Below, in pieces: positions 1-8,830 of a stretch of DNA of 64,000 bases (position 1 is its first letter; each line of letters starts with the position of its first letter). The translations under genes were made by a program, and so were the position numbers. Source of the stretch: Ramlibacter sp. (lineage in GTDB: Bacteria > Pseudomonadota > Gammaproteobacteria > Burkholderiales > Burkholderiaceae_C); the NCBI GenBank assembly GCA_019635435.1, contig JAHBZM010000001.1, forward strand, positions 1,364,001 to 1,428,000. The letters run 5' to 3'. The notes beneath the pieces were generated by a model. It saw only the letters and a list, made by a program, of their open reading frames with translations, did no database searches and had not been told where the DNA came from.

Positions 1-2
1 GC

Positions 3-455
3 TTTGGCCTGGTGCCGCTGGTGCTGCCGATTGGCGTGGAGAACCCGATCGAGCGGGTCTACGAGGTGCGCCGGCGCATGAACGCGCTCAAGGGCAGCAC
101 CCAGCCGCTGCTGGCCTTTGGCATGCTCGCGGTGGCGGGGCTGCTGATCAAGCCCGCGCAGGATGCCATGCTCAACCTGTTTGGCAAGAAGACCACGGCC
201 GTGATGACCAATGTGCCGGGCCCGCGCGAGAAGCTGAAGTTTCTGGGTGCCACGCTGGAGCAGAGCATGTTCTGGGTGCCGCAGTCGGGCGACATCGGCC
301 TGGGCGTGTCCATCCTCAGTTATGGCGGTGGCGTGCAGTTTGGCGTGATCACCGACACGGCGCTGTGTCCGGACCCGCAGAAGATCATCGACGAGTTCGA
401 GCCCGAATTTGCCAAGCTGTCGCTGGTAACGCTGATGCTGCCCTGGGGCGAGTAA
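3..455 (+). CDS. Wax ester synthase/diacylglycerol acyltransferase (WS/DGAT), C-terminal part, 5' truncated by window
   Basis: The reading frame is open from the window edge and ends with TAA at 453-455. Only the C-terminal WSD/DUF1298 region is present. It contains a TNVPGP motif and an SYGGGVQFGV stretch followed by PDP, which are typical of the C-terminal half of bacterial WS/DGAT enzymes. The family esterifies acyl-CoA with fatty alcohol or diacylglycerol to make wax esters or triacylglycerol. The HHxxxDG active site would lie upstream, outside the window. A fatty acyl-CoA reductase at 4644, which could supply the fatty alcohol, strengthens the assignment. The true start cannot be given. 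Confidence 0.85.
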   Translation, partial: FGLVPLVLPIGVENPIERVYEVRRRMNALKGSTQPLLAFGMLAVAGLLIKPAQDAMLNLFGKKTTAVMTNVPGPREKLKFLGATLEQSMFWVPQSGDIGLGVSILSYGGGVQFGVITDTALCPDPQKIIDEFEPEFAKLSLVTLMLPWGE

Positions 456-466
456 TCCGCCGCGAC

Positions 467-484
467 GCCGGGCGCCGGCCCGGC
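467..484. terminator. GC-rich stem-loop between convergent genes
   Basis: A perfect 7-bp stem, GCCGGGC (467-473) with GCCCGGC (478-484) and a 4-base loop, lies in the 30-bp gap between the WS/DGAT stop and the convergent hemerythrin stop. There is no T-run, so it is at best a weak or Rho-assisted bidirectional terminator. Confidence 0.35.
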
Positions 485-485
485 A

Positions 486-938
486 TCAGTCGCTGGTGCG
501 CTGGGTCAGGAATTCCGCCTCGTAGTCGCGAGCCAGGCTGGTTTTCTGGGCCTCGGTCAGCACCTTGCCGGCGAGCTGGAAGAACTTGGTTTCCTCCTCC
601 TTCAGGTGGTGTTCCACCTTCTCGCACAGCTTTTTGGCGCCGGCCATCCAGCCCGCCTCGTTGAACTCCTTGCCCTCGAGGTCTTCGACCATTTCGTCCA
701 TCTCGTGGTGCTCGGCGATGGCATGGCGTGAAGCATCCACGGTGCTGTCGTGGTCGAACAGGGGCACATACAGGCAACGCTCCTCGGCGGTCTCATGCGC
801 CATGAGCTCGCGCTTGAGTTCCAGGAAAATGGTGTGCCGTTGCGGTCCGTCGGGTGGGCTGGCCAGCAGGCGCGCGCAGAGCGCGCGCTGGGTGTCGTGG
901 CTGACCCGGAGGGCTTCAAAGATGTTCATGCGGCCCAT
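486..938 (-). CDS. Hemerythrin-domain (HHE) protein
   Basis: A small helical protein of about 150 aa with the histidine/glutamate pattern of the hemerythrin HHE cation-binding domain: SHD near the N-terminus, HETAEE, HHEMDEMVEDLE and VEHHLKEEE. The family binds a di-iron centre and serves in oxygen, NO or redox sensing or in iron handling. No partner domain is present, so the exact role is open. Three possible starts lie close together (GTG 947, ATG 938, ATG 929). The one at 929 (MNIFEAL) matches the usual family start best, and GGAAGG lies just upstream of the GTG. It converges with the acyltransferase and is probably transcribed alone. Confidence 0.85.
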   Translation of the reverse strand: MGRMNIFEALRVSHDTQRALCARLLASPPDGPQRHTIFLELKRELMAHETAEERCLYVPLFDHDSTVDASRHAIAEHHEMDEMVEDLEGKEFNEAGWMAGAKKLCEKVEHHLKEEETKFFQLAGKVLTEAQKTSLARDYEAEFLTQRTSD

Positions 939-1024
939 TGTGGGCACGCCACCTTCCGGGGTTTGTAGGCCGGTTCCCCGACTTGCGGGCAGACGCCGGC
1001 GCGCTCAGCCGCGCCCGGTTGCGC

Positions 1025-1798
1025 TCAGTCGCGCAACTGGGTCCGCGCGAGGTCCACGTCCAGGCGCTCGGTGGCGTCGGCGGGCTTGAAGGCCGCGGCC
1101 TGTTCGTACAGGCGCGTCGCGTCCTTCATGCGCTTGTCGCCCTCGAGCATCACCAGGCCATTGGCGTGTTCGATCATCGCGATGGCCGAGCCCGGGTTGA
1201 GCTTGAGCGCTTCCTGGAACAGCCGCAGGCCGATGTCCTTCTTGGCGCCATAGGTCATGCCGCCAATCAGCGAGCCCACCTTGTCAATCACTTCCGCATG
1301 GAAGGCGGCCAGCGCCACATGGGCGTCGGCATGCCGTGGCTGCAGCTGGATGGTGCGCTCCAGCGACTCCTTGACCTTGCTGCCCAGCCCCTGGGCCAGG
1401 GCCTTGGCCACGCTGATGCCCTGGCTGTAGCGGCCCAGCGCATAGGCCTGCCAGTACCAGGCATTCGGGTTCTTCGGGTCTTCCGCGGCCTGGGCCTCGG
1501 CGCGCTGGACCACCTCCATGAACAGGTCCAGCCGTGTCCTTTCCTTCTTTTCAAGGTAGGTGGCGTAGATGCAGGTGGCCTTGTTGGCCGCGGTGATGCC
1601 GGCGCCGCCGGCCTTGAGCCCGGCTTCGCAGGCCTTCTGGAATTCGCCGCTGTGGAACAGGGCCCAGGCCTCCAGCGCGCCGGCGCTGGTGGGGCAGGGC
1701 TCGGCGTCGCCGGCATGCAACCGGCCCCACTGCTTGCGCACGGTGGCGGTGTCAAAGGCGTATTCGCCGGCATGCGGGAAGGCGGTCCATTTGGCCAT
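1025..1798 (-). CDS. TPR-repeat protein of unknown function
   Basis: A 257-aa protein without signal peptide or membrane segment. TPR-like helical repeats are visible in the second half (a segment around NPNAWYWQAYALGRYSQG, one around QPRHADAHVALAAFHAEV and one around NPGSAIAMIEHANGLVML), ending with a repeat at residues of about 225-245. Such repeats mediate protein-protein contacts. The product is probably cytoplasmic. It lies 26 bp downstream of the TetR gene at 1825-2487 on the same strand and may be co-transcribed with it. No enzymatic motif was seen. Confidence 0.7.
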   Translation of the reverse strand: MAKWTAFPHAGEYAFDTATVRKQWGRLHAGDAEPCPTSAGALEAWALFHSGEFQKACEAGLKAGGAGITAANKATCIYATYLEKKERTRLDLFMEVVQRAEAQAAEDPKNPNAWYWQAYALGRYSQGISVAKALAQGLGSKVKESLERTIQLQPRHADAHVALAAFHAEVIDKVGSLIGGMTYGAKKDIGLRLFQEALKLNPGSAIAMIEHANGLVMLEGDKRMKDATRLYEQAAAFKPADATERLDVDLARTQLRD

Positions 1799-1824
1799 GG
1801 GGGTCTCCTTGTCCCTTGTTCTTG

Positions 1825-2487
1825 TCAGTCAGCGGCGCTGGTGTAGGCGCCGATCAGGCCCAGCAGGTGCATGCGCTGGCCCTGCTCGAGGTAGGGCACG
1901 AGCAGGTTCAGCACATGGTGCGCGCCGCGCAGCAGCGCGAGCTGGGCGCTTTCGGGTTCGAGCGCGCGGCGCGGGTCGCGCACGTATTCGTAGCTGAGCC
2001 AGTAGGTGAGCACCACCACCATGCTGGTGGCCGTGGCTTCGATCTCGCGTGAATCGATGCTGACCGCGCCCGAGCGGCTCATGCCGTCCAGCAGCGCCCG
2101 CACCGCCCGCGTCTTGTTTTTCAGCACCCACTGGAAGTGGGTTTCCAGGCGGCGGTTCTTTGAAAGCAGGTCGTTCAGGTCGCGGTACAGGAAGCGGTAC
2201 TGCCAGATCAGCTCGAACAGCGTGTGCATGAAGAACCAGGCATCCTCCACATCGCGCACGCCGTCGCTGGCATTGAGGATTTCGCTGAGGGCGCGCTCGT
2301 AGCGGTCGAACAGGCTGTTGATCAGCTCGTCCTTGGCCGGGTAGTGGTAGTAGAGGTTGCCGGGGCTGATGTTGAGCTCGGCCGAGATCAGCGTGGTCGA
2401 CACATTGGGCTCGCCGAACCGGTTGAACAGGTCCAGCGTCACTTCCAGTATGCGTTCCGCGGTGCGGCGGGGCGCCTTTTTCGCCAT
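1825..2487 (-). CDS. TetR/AcrR-family transcriptional regulator
   Basis: The 220-aa protein starts with a TetR-type helix-turn-helix: RILEVTLDLFNRFG, then STTLISAELNISPGNLYYHYPAKDELI (residues of about 10-55), where YYHYPAKDELI is the recognition-helix region. The C-terminal ligand/dimerisation domain has no recognisable specificity. TetR regulators with this HTH type often control lipid or acyl-CoA genes. Its neighbours, a patatin lipase and a TPR protein, make a lipid-linked role plausible but unproven. The upstream 106 bp to the patatin stop shows no obvious palindromic operator. Confidence 0.85.
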   Translation of the reverse strand: MAKKAPRRTAERILEVTLDLFNRFGEPNVSTTLISAELNISPGNLYYHYPAKDELINSLFDRYERALSEILNASDGVRDVEDAWFFMHTLFELIWQYRFLYRDLNDLLSKNRRLETHFQWVLKNKTRAVRALLDGMSRSGAVSIDSREIEATATSMVVVLTYWLSYEYVRDPRRALEPESAQLALLRGAHHVLNLLVPYLEQGQRMHLLGLIGAYTSAAD

Positions 2488-2593
2488 GCTTGTCTACCCC
2501 CGTGGTTGTTCTTTGTGCGACCACTCTACTCCAGAGGGTGGCGCCGCGGAATCGGGCATGGCCCGCATGGCAGGGGGCAACAGCATCATGATC

Positions 2594-3838
2594 TCAGCGC
2601 GCCGGGCTCACCGGCGAGCCGACCAGGTGGCCGAGATCGTCCATGACTTCCTGCAGCGAAGCGATGGCGCGGCCAATGCGTGTGGGCGCCCTGGGGGGGG
2701 TGACCAGGTGGCGCTTGGGGTCCTCCAGCACGTCGTGGCGCAGCGTGATGCCGTGGCGGTCCAGATGGCGCGCAAGGCTGCTGCGCCGTGACCGCAGCAT
2801 GGCGCGGGTCTGCTGGTAGGCGTGCTCGGCCAGCGAGCGGCGCTGGCCATAGCTGAAGGTGTTGGCCAGGTACAGCTCGGGGTCGCGGTGGTCGGGCTCG
2901 ATCAGGATGATGCTGGCGTGTGGGTAGGTGTGCTCGTAGTGCTTCATGCCCAGCTCCATGCGCGAATGGATCATGGAGCGAAAGGTCTGGCTCAGCACGG
3001 CAGGCAGGCCGCCGTCCACGATTCGCGGAATGCGGCGCTTCTCGGCGGGCAGCCCGTCGCGCATGACGCGTTCGCTTTGCGCCACCGTGGCATTGAAGGG
3101 GACCAGCGGATTGAGGCACAGCATCAGGTCCACGCCGCCGTCCAGCGCGACCGAGGCGTGCATGGTTTTCTTCAGGGCGCCATCGACGAAGTACTGGTCT
3201 CCGATTTCCACGGGCGGGAAAAGGCCGGGGAGGGCGGCGCTGGCCTGGACGGCCCGCGAGATGGGCACGTGGTCCCAGCCGGGTTGGCCGAACGGGGCCG
3301 CCTCGCCGCTGTCCAGGTTGGTGGCCACCAGGGTCAGCCGGGTCTTGAGCTTCCGGAAATCGTTGGTCCGGCCCTCGCCCGAAAACAGGCGGGTGAGCTG
3401 GCGGTCGATTTCGTCGCTGGAAAACACGCCCGTGGGCAGGCCAGGGCCCAGTCGTTCGAGCGCGCCGGTCAGCGACCGGCCGCCCAGCGTGAGTCGCCAC
3501 AGGGCCGAGGCGAGCAGGCCCGGCAGCATGATGCCGCGCCGCGCGAATTCGCTGTAGGCCGGCACCATGAGCCATGAGGGATCGAACACCTCGGCAGCCT
3601 GGTCGCTGTTTTCGATGAAGGAGGCACACAGGGCCCGTGGCGTCATGCCGTTGGCCAGGCCCGCGGCAATGAAGCCGCCGGCGGACACGCCGACATAGTG
3701 GTCCAGCTGGTTGAGGTCCAGGCCGTCCAGGGCTTCATCGAGGGCACAGAGCGCGCCAATTTCGTAAATGGCGCCCAGCGGCCCGCCGCCGGCCAGCGCG
3801 AGCGCAATCTTGGGTCGGGAGAGTCGGGTTGGTTTCAT
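2594..3838 (-). CDS. Patatin-like phospholipase
   Basis: A 414-aa protein beginning MKPTRLSRPK. The patatin catalytic set is complete: oxyanion loop GGGPLG at residues 17-22, nucleophile motif GVSAG at 50-54 (Ser52), and DGA at 219-221 (Asp219), forming the Ser-Asp dyad. Patatins hydrolyse acyl esters of phospholipids or neutral lipids. The frame is open further upstream, but the ATG at 3838 places the oxyanion motif at the normal distance from the N-terminus. The position beside a phasin and close to wax-ester genes suggests turnover of storage lipid or membrane lipid. No signal peptide is present, so it should act inside the cell. Confidence 0.88.
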   Translation of the reverse strand: MKPTRLSRPKIALALAGGGPLGAIYEIGALCALDEALDGLDLNQLDHYVGVSAGGFIAAGLANGMTPRALCASFIENSDQAAEVFDPSWLMVPAYSEFARRGIMLPGLLASALWRLTLGGRSLTGALERLGPGLPTGVFSSDEIDRQLTRLFSGEGRTNDFRKLKTRLTLVATNLDSGEAAPFGQPGWDHVPISRAVQASAALPGLFPPVEIGDQYFVDGALKKTMHASVALDGGVDLMLCLNPLVPFNATVAQSERVMRDGLPAEKRRIPRIVDGGLPAVLSQTFRSMIHSRMELGMKHYEHTYPHASIILIEPDHRDPELYLANTFSYGQRRSLAEHAYQQTRAMLRSRRSSLARHLDRHGITLRHDVLEDPKRHLVTPPRAPTRIGRAIASLQEVMDDLGHLVGSPVSPAR

Positions 3839-3945
3839 GCACTGGCAGTGTAGGAGGCTGCAGGATTGTTTTTTGCTGCGATGCAGCAAAGCGGGCGGGC
3901 ACAAAAAAGGGCGCCGAAGCGCCCTGGGCAAATCGAGCGGACCGA

Positions 3946-4446
3946 TCAGGCGGTCTTGCGTGCAGCGCGCTTGGCGACAGGCTTGGCTGCCGGCGCGGCG
4001 GCGCGCGGGGACGCGGCACGGGGCGCGGCCGATTTGGTGCTGAGCTTGGCCACGTTGCGGTTGAGTTCGTCGATGCGCGCAATCAGGACGTCGATGTCCT
4101 TGGCCGAGGGCACGCCCAGCTTGTTCAGGGCCTTGGACACCCGGTCTTCAAAGATGTTTTCGAGCTTGTCCCACTGGCCCGAGGCCTTGGACGAGATGTC
4201 GGTGGCCATGTTGGCCATCTTGTTGGTGGCCTCGGAGATTTTTTCCTCGGCGACAGCCTGGGTCTTGCGCTGGATGCTCAGGCCTTCCTTGACCAGGGTT
4301 TCGAAGACCTTGCCGCCTTCTTCCTGGGCCTTGGCAAATGCGCCAAGGCCGGCCAGCCAGATCTGCTGGGCGGATTCCTTGACGGTGCCGGACAGTTGCG
4401 CGCCGGTTTTCTTGTCGGTGCTGGGTTTTTGCAGTTTCTTGACCAT
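3946..4446 (-). CDS. Phasin / PHA granule-associated protein (PhaF/PhaI type)
   Basis: A 166-aa protein starting MVKKLQKP at the ATG at 4446, with an AGGAG ribosome site just upstream (4451-4455 on the complementary strand). The N-terminal two thirds are amphipathic helices with the phasin signature region around QIWLAGLGAFAKAQEEGGKVF. The last 30 residues are an Ala/Pro/Lys-rich histone-like tail that in PhaF proteins binds DNA. Such proteins coat polyhydroxyalkanoate or lipid granules and can tether them to the nucleoid. It is divergent from the acyl-CoA reductase gene, separated by 197 bp. Confidence 0.85.
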   Translation of the reverse strand: MVKKLQKPSTDKKTGAQLSGTVKESAQQIWLAGLGAFAKAQEEGGKVFETLVKEGLSIQRKTQAVAEEKISEATNKMANMATDISSKASGQWDKLENIFEDRVSKALNKLGVPSAKDIDVLIARIDELNRNVAKLSTKSAAPRAASPRAAAPAAKPVAKRAARKTA

Positions 4447-4643
4447 GAGGGGCTCCTGAAATGGGTGGGACGGGCGCACGGCGGGCGTGACGGACGTCTT
4501 CGACTTTAAGGCCGCAGGGGTGTCCCGTTTAGGTGCCCGCTCCTAAATCCATAGGGGCCGAACCCTAACAGCGGCGCGGGTTTCTGCTGAATGGCACAGG
4601 CCGCCCTTTGGGCAAGAATCCCTGTTCTATTCCGGAGGTCTTC

Positions 4644-6629
4644 ATGCAGTATTTCGTCACCGGTGCAACCGGGTTTATCGGCAAGCGTCTCGTCAAGAAA
4701 CTGCTGGAGCGCAAGGGCGCCGTGGTCCACTTCCTGATCCGCAAGGAGAGTGAAGGCAAGGTGGCAGGGCTGCGTGAGTACTGGGGTGCGAGCGCGGCCC
4801 GCGCGGTGCCCGTCTATGGCGACCTCACCAAGAAGAAGCTCGGCGTCGCGGCCGACGACATCAAGAAACTCAAGGGGCAGATCGACCATTTTCATCACCT
4901 GGCCGCGGTCTACGACCTGGGCGCCGATGAGGAAAGCCAGATCGCCGTCAACATCGAGGGCACGCGCAACACGGTGGAGCTGGCCAAGGCCATTGACGCC
5001 GGGCACTTCCATCATGTGTCCTCGATCGCGGCGGCGGGCCTGTACGAGGGTGTGTTCCGCGAGGACATGTTCGACGAGGCCGAGAACTACGACCACCCCT
5101 ACTTCATGACCAAGCACGAGAGCGAGAAGATCGTGCGCAAGGAGTGCAAGGTGCCGTGGACGGTGTACCGCCCCGCCATGGTGGTCGGCGACAGCACCAC
5201 CGGCGAAATGGACAAGATCGACGGCCCCTACTATTTCTTCAAGCTGATCCAGCGCATGCGCCAGCTGCTGCCGCCCTGGATGCCCGCGGTCGGGCTGGAG
5301 GGCGGGCGCATCAACATCGTGCCGGTCGATTTTGTGGTGGATGCGCTGGACCACATCAGCCACAAGGCGGACATCGGCAAGCGCTGCTTCCACCTGGTGG
5401 ACCCGATCGGTTACCGCGTGGGCGATGTGCTGGACATCTTCAGCCGGGCGGCGCACGCGCCCAAGATGAACCTGTTCGTCAACGCGGCGTTGCTGGGGTT
5501 CATTCCCAAGAGCGTCAAGAAGGGGCTGCTGGCGATTGCGCCGGTGCGGCGCATCCGCAATGCGGTCATGGCGGACCTGGGCCTGCCCGAAGACATGCTG
5601 TCCTTCGTCAATTACCCGACCCGCTTTGACTGCCGCGACACGCTGGCCGCGCTCAAGGGCTCGGGCGTGGAATGCCCCAACCTCAAGGACTATGCCTGGC
5701 GCCTGTGGGACTACTGGGAGCGCCACCTGGACCCCGACCTGCACATCGACCGGTCTTTGCGAGGCACGGTGGCCGGCAAGGTGGTGCTGGTCACGGGGGG
5801 CTCGTCCGGCATTGGGCTGGCGGCCGCGCACAAGTTTGCCGAAGCCGGTGCCATCACCATCATCTGCGGGCGCGACCAGGACAAGCTGGACGAGGCCTGC
5901 AAGGAAGCCAAGGGCCGGGGTTATGAGTTCATTGCCTACCCGGCCGACATCGCCGACATGGCCGACTGCGACCGCTTCACGCAATTGCTTGAGCAGAACC
6001 ATGGCGGCGTGGACTTCCTGATCAACAACGCCGGGCGCTCGATCCGCCGCGCGATCGAGTCCAGTTACGACCGCTTTCACGACTACGAGCGCACCATGCA
6101 GCTGAACTACTTTGGCTGCCTTCGGGTGACCATGGGCCTGCTGCCAGGCATGGTGGAAAAGCGCAAGGGCCATGTGGTCAACATCAGCTCCATCGGGGTG
6201 CTGACCAATGCACCGCGCTTTTCGGCCTATGTGGCCTCCAAGGCCGCGCTGGACGCCTGGACGCGCTGTGCCTCCAGCGAGTTCGCCGACCGCGGCATCA
6301 CCTTCACCACGATCAACATGCCGCTGGTGCGCACCCCCATGATCGCGCCCACCAACATCTACAACAACGTGCCGACGCTGGCGCCGGAAGAGGCTGCCGA
6401 CATGGTCGCGCAGGCCTGCATCTTCAAGCCGGTTCGCGTCGCCACCCGTCTGGGCATCACCGGCCAGCTGTTGCACGCTCTGCTGCCCCGCGTGGCACAG
6501 ATCGCGATGAACACCAGTTTCAGGATGTTTCCCGACTCGTCGGCGGCCAAGGGGGACAAGAGCGCCCGGCCGCAGCTGTCGCCGGAGGCCATTGCCATGC
6601 AGCAGATGATGCGGGGCATCCACTTCTGA
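4644..6629 (+). CDS. Two-domain fatty acyl-CoA reductase (Marinobacter Maqu_2220 type)
   Basis: The 661-aa protein has two Rossmann modules. The first is an extended SDR with TGATGFIG at residues 6-13 and a YxxxK pair at Tyr153/Lys157. The second is a classical SDR with TGGSSGIG at 384-391, NNAGRS, Ser near 516 and Tyr529/Lys533. From memory, the length, domain order and many segments (HVSSIAAAGL, RTMQLNYFG, NISSIGVLTNAPRFSAYV) match the Marinobacter reductase that converts acyl-CoA or acyl-ACP through the aldehyde to fatty alcohol. The start at 4644 follows GGAGG at 4634-4638; an upstream in-frame start at 4608 lacks such a site. With the WS/DGAT at the window start it makes a wax-ester pathway plausible. 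Confidence 0.85.
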   Translation: MQYFVTGATGFIGKRLVKKLLERKGAVVHFLIRKESEGKVAGLREYWGASAARAVPVYGDLTKKKLGVAADDIKKLKGQIDHFHHLAAVYDLGADEESQIAVNIEGTRNTVELAKAIDAGHFHHVSSIAAAGLYEGVFREDMFDEAENYDHPYFMTKHESEKIVRKECKVPWTVYRPAMVVGDSTTGEMDKIDGPYYFFKLIQRMRQLLPPWMPAVGLEGGRINIVPVDFVVDALDHISHKADIGKRCFHLVDPIGYRVGDVLDIFSRAAHAPKMNLFVNAALLGFIPKSVKKGLLAIAPVRRIRNAVMADLGLPEDMLSFVNYPTRFDCRDTLAALKGSGVECPNLKDYAWRLWDYWERHLDPDLHIDRSLRGTVAGKVVLVTGGSSGIGLAAAHKFAEAGAITIICGRDQDKLDEACKEAKGRGYEFIAYPADIADMADCDRFTQLLEQNHGGVDFLINNAGRSIRRAIESSYDRFHDYERTMQLNYFGCLRVTMGLLPGMVEKRKGHVVNISSIGVLTNAPRFSAYVASKAALDAWTRCASSEFADRGITFTTINMPLVRTPMIAPTNIYNNVPTLAPEEAADMVAQACIFKPVRVATRLGITGQLLHALLPRVAQIAMNTSFRMFPDSSAAKGDKSARPQLSPEAIAMQQMMRGIHF

Positions 6630-6701
6630 GCGGAACCTCGGGCGGACAATTGCATCTAGAATTAGGGCCGCCTTGCGCGGGGAACACTCTGATCTCACTG
6701 G

Positions 6702-7904
6702 ATGCGATTCAACTACCAAGCGGTTAACAGCGCGGGCTTCACCCAGGATGGTGAAATCGAGGCGTCTTCTCGCGAAGACGCGCTCGAGCAACTGTCTGCA
6801 CGCGAACTGACGCCGGTTCGGGTCAAGGAAAAATCGTCTTCCGTCGCCTCTACGCGCAATACCGGCGACAAGATCCGCCAGGCCGACCTGGTGGCACTGG
6901 TGCGGGAACTCGCCACCTTGCTGTCGTCGGGGGTGGGCATGACCGAAGCGTTGGCGACCCTGCTGGAGGCGACGCAGCACACGGGTTTGAACCTGGCCCT
7001 GCGCAAGCTCAGCGAGTCGATTCACGCGGGGCAGCCCTTTTCCGAATCGCTCAAGAATTCCGGCCTGAATCTGCCCGATTTTGTCTATGCGCTCGCCCGG
7101 GCCGGCGAGGCGACCGGCGACATAGGCGCCGCGCTGGTCAGTTGCGCCGACCAGCTCGAGTTTGAAGACAGGATGCGGGCCGAGGCCCGCGAGGCGCTCA
7201 CCTATCCCATCATCCTGATCCTCACGGGGATCGGGGCCATTGGTTTCATTTTTTCTTTCGTGGTCCCCAGGTTCGCCGGTTTGCTGAGCGGGCGAAAGGT
7301 CGACCTGCCCTGGCTGTCGCAGGCGGTGCTGTCCACGGGAATGTTCGTGAACACCCATTGGCAGGCATTGCTGCTGACACTGGGACTGATGGCCATTGCG
7401 GGCTATTCCGCCCTGGAACTGGCCTCGGTTCGCCGGGCCGTCGCGCAAGTGGCCTCGCGCCTGCCCGGAATCTCGCTGTGGATGCTTGGTGCCGAGACCG
7501 CGCGGTGGACCGCTACACTCTCTGTTCTTGTTCGCAGCCGGGTGCCGATCCTGCTGGCACTTGACCTTGCGTCGACCTCGGTCAGGCTTCCTGTCAATCG
7601 TGATCGCCTGAGCAAGGTCCAGGACGACGTGCGCTTGGGGAAGAAGTTCTCAAGCGCCATCGAGGAGCGGCAGTTGCTCGAGGGGTCTGCGCTGAGCATG
7701 TTGAAGGTGGGCGAAAAGACGGGCGAGCTCGCGGCCATGCTGGGCCATGTCGCGCTGCACGCTTCTGCCCGGCACCGGGCGCTGCAACGCCAGGTGGTGT
7801 CGTTGATCGAGCCCGCCAGTATTCTTGTAATTGGCCTGACCATTGGCGTCATCATGGTCGGCGTGGTGCTGGCAATGACCAGTTTGACGGAGATAAAGCT
7901 CTGA
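6702..7904 (+). CDS. gspF: Type II secretion inner-membrane platform protein GspF
   Basis: The 400-aa protein has the GspF/PilC architecture: a repeated cytoplasmic helical domain (around LVRELATLLSSGVGMTEAL and again WTATLSVLVRSRVPILLAL) and three membrane segments (about residues 165-190, 215-240 and the extreme C-terminus). GspF is the polytopic core of the assembly platform that couples the ATPase GspE to the pseudopilus. It is the first gene of a run that continues without real gaps to gspD. Its stop overlaps the next start (TGATG at 7902-7906). Confidence 0.93.
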   Translation: MRFNYQAVNSAGFTQDGEIEASSREDALEQLSARELTPVRVKEKSSSVASTRNTGDKIRQADLVALVRELATLLSSGVGMTEALATLLEATQHTGLNLALRKLSESIHAGQPFSESLKNSGLNLPDFVYALARAGEATGDIGAALVSCADQLEFEDRMRAEAREALTYPIILILTGIGAIGFIFSFVVPRFAGLLSGRKVDLPWLSQAVLSTGMFVNTHWQALLLTLGLMAIAGYSALELASVRRAVAQVASRLPGISLWMLGAETARWTATLSVLVRSRVPILLALDLASTSVRLPVNRDRLSKVQDDVRLGKKFSSAIEERQLLEGSALSMLKVGEKTGELAAMLGHVALHASARHRALQRQVVSLIEPASILVIGLTIGVIMVGVVLAMTSLTEIKL

Positions 7905-8401
7905 TGTTTGAGTGTCGTGAATTTTGTTCAACCGGATGGGCCCGCCGTGCGCGGGCGCAGGCCGGATTTACGCTGCTGGAAATGCTGGTGGTCCTGGTCA
8001 TCATCGGCTTGCTGGTGGGCTTGGTCGGGCCGCGCCTTTTTTCCAAGGTTGACTCCGCAAAGGTGCAGACCGCGACAGCGCAGGTGAAGCTGCTGCGTGG
8101 CGCCATTGAAACCATGCGCCTGGATACCAATACCTATCCGTCGGAAAGCCAGGGCCTGGGTATGCTCACGCGCGCGCCTTCCGATCAGGCGCTTGCCGCG
8201 CGCTGGAAAGGCCCGTACCTTGAGGGCCCGGTGCCATTGGACCCCTGGGGCAACCCGTATCGGTACAGCCCGCCCGAATCGTCTTCCAAGCCGTTCCAGC
8301 TTTACTCGCTGGGCGCCGACGGAAAGCCGGGCGGCACCGGCAATGACGCCGATATCGGGCTGGAAGCCTCGGACTTCGGCGGCGAGACACCGCGCAAATG
8401 A
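7904..8401 (+). CDS. gspG: Major pseudopilin GspG
   Basis: The 165-aa pre-pseudopilin has a prepilin peptidase site between Gly21 and Phe22, followed by TLLEMLVVLVIIGLL with Glu at +5. The body ends in the GspG calcium-binding loop (DPWGNPYRY, then LGADGKPGGTGNDADIG). GspG polymerises into the periplasmic pseudopilus. The 21-residue leader is long; a shorter start cannot be excluded. The ATG overlaps the gspF stop, which suggests translational coupling. Confidence 0.95.
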   Translation: MFECREFCSTGWARRARAQAGFTLLEMLVVLVIIGLLVGLVGPRLFSKVDSAKVQTATAQVKLLRGAIETMRLDTNTYPSESQGLGMLTRAPSDQALAARWKGPYLEGPVPLDPWGNPYRYSPPESSSKPFQLYSLGADGKPGGTGNDADIGLEASDFGGETPRK

Positions 8402-8407
8402 CCGGGT

Positions 8408-8830
8408 ATGGACGGCGCATCAACGGTGAAGGGGTTCACGCTGCTGGAGATGCTGTTCGTCCTGTTTATCGTGGGGCTGCTGGTCAGCTTGACGGTGCCG
8501 CGGTACGCTGGAAATTTGCGCCAACGGGAGCTTGCTACCGAGCGGCAAACTGTGGAGACCCGACTCATCGTTCTGCCGCGGCGGGCGCGTTTGGCAGGAG
8601 TGAACCTGAAGTTCCCGGACGACCTTGGCAAGGCCGAGTTGGGGGATGGCGCCCCGGTGCTGGACGTTCCTCCAGGCTGGGTGCTGCGCTTCACCCCCGA
8701 ATGGCAAGTCACGATGAATTCGACCTGTTCTACCTCAACGATTGAGTTGACCCGCAAGGACGATCCGGCGCTTTTGTATCGTTACCGGGTGCTGGAGCCC
8801 AACTGTGATCTTACGCCGGTCGTCAACTGA
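8408..8830 (+). CDS. gspH: Minor pseudopilin, GspH-like
   Basis: A 140-aa protein with a short leader ending in Lys-Gly and a prepilin N-terminus GFTLLEMLFVLFIVGLL (cleavage after Gly9, Glu at +5). The remainder is short and divergent, with two cysteines near the C-terminal half that could pair. The position after gspG and before gspI identifies it as GspH. It begins six bases after the gspG stop and its last 26 bp overlap the GTG start region of gspI. Confidence 0.82.
   Translation: MDGASTVKGFTLLEMLFVLFIVGLLVSLTVPRYAGNLRQRELATERQTVETRLIVLPRRARLAGVNLKFPDDLGKAELGDGAPVLDVPPGWVLRFTPEWQVTMNSTCSTSTIELTRKDDPALLYRYRVLEPNCDLTPVVN

Noticed and set aside
4590..4643. Possible sigma-54 promoter (TGGCAC) before the acyl-CoA reductase gene
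   Set aside because: The -12 half (TTGC at the right distance) is missing.
4506..7448. A 980-codon open frame on the minus strand
   Set aside because: It runs antisense across the acyl-CoA reductase and gspF, both of which have clear family motifs; the translation is low-complexity His/Gln/Arg-rich.
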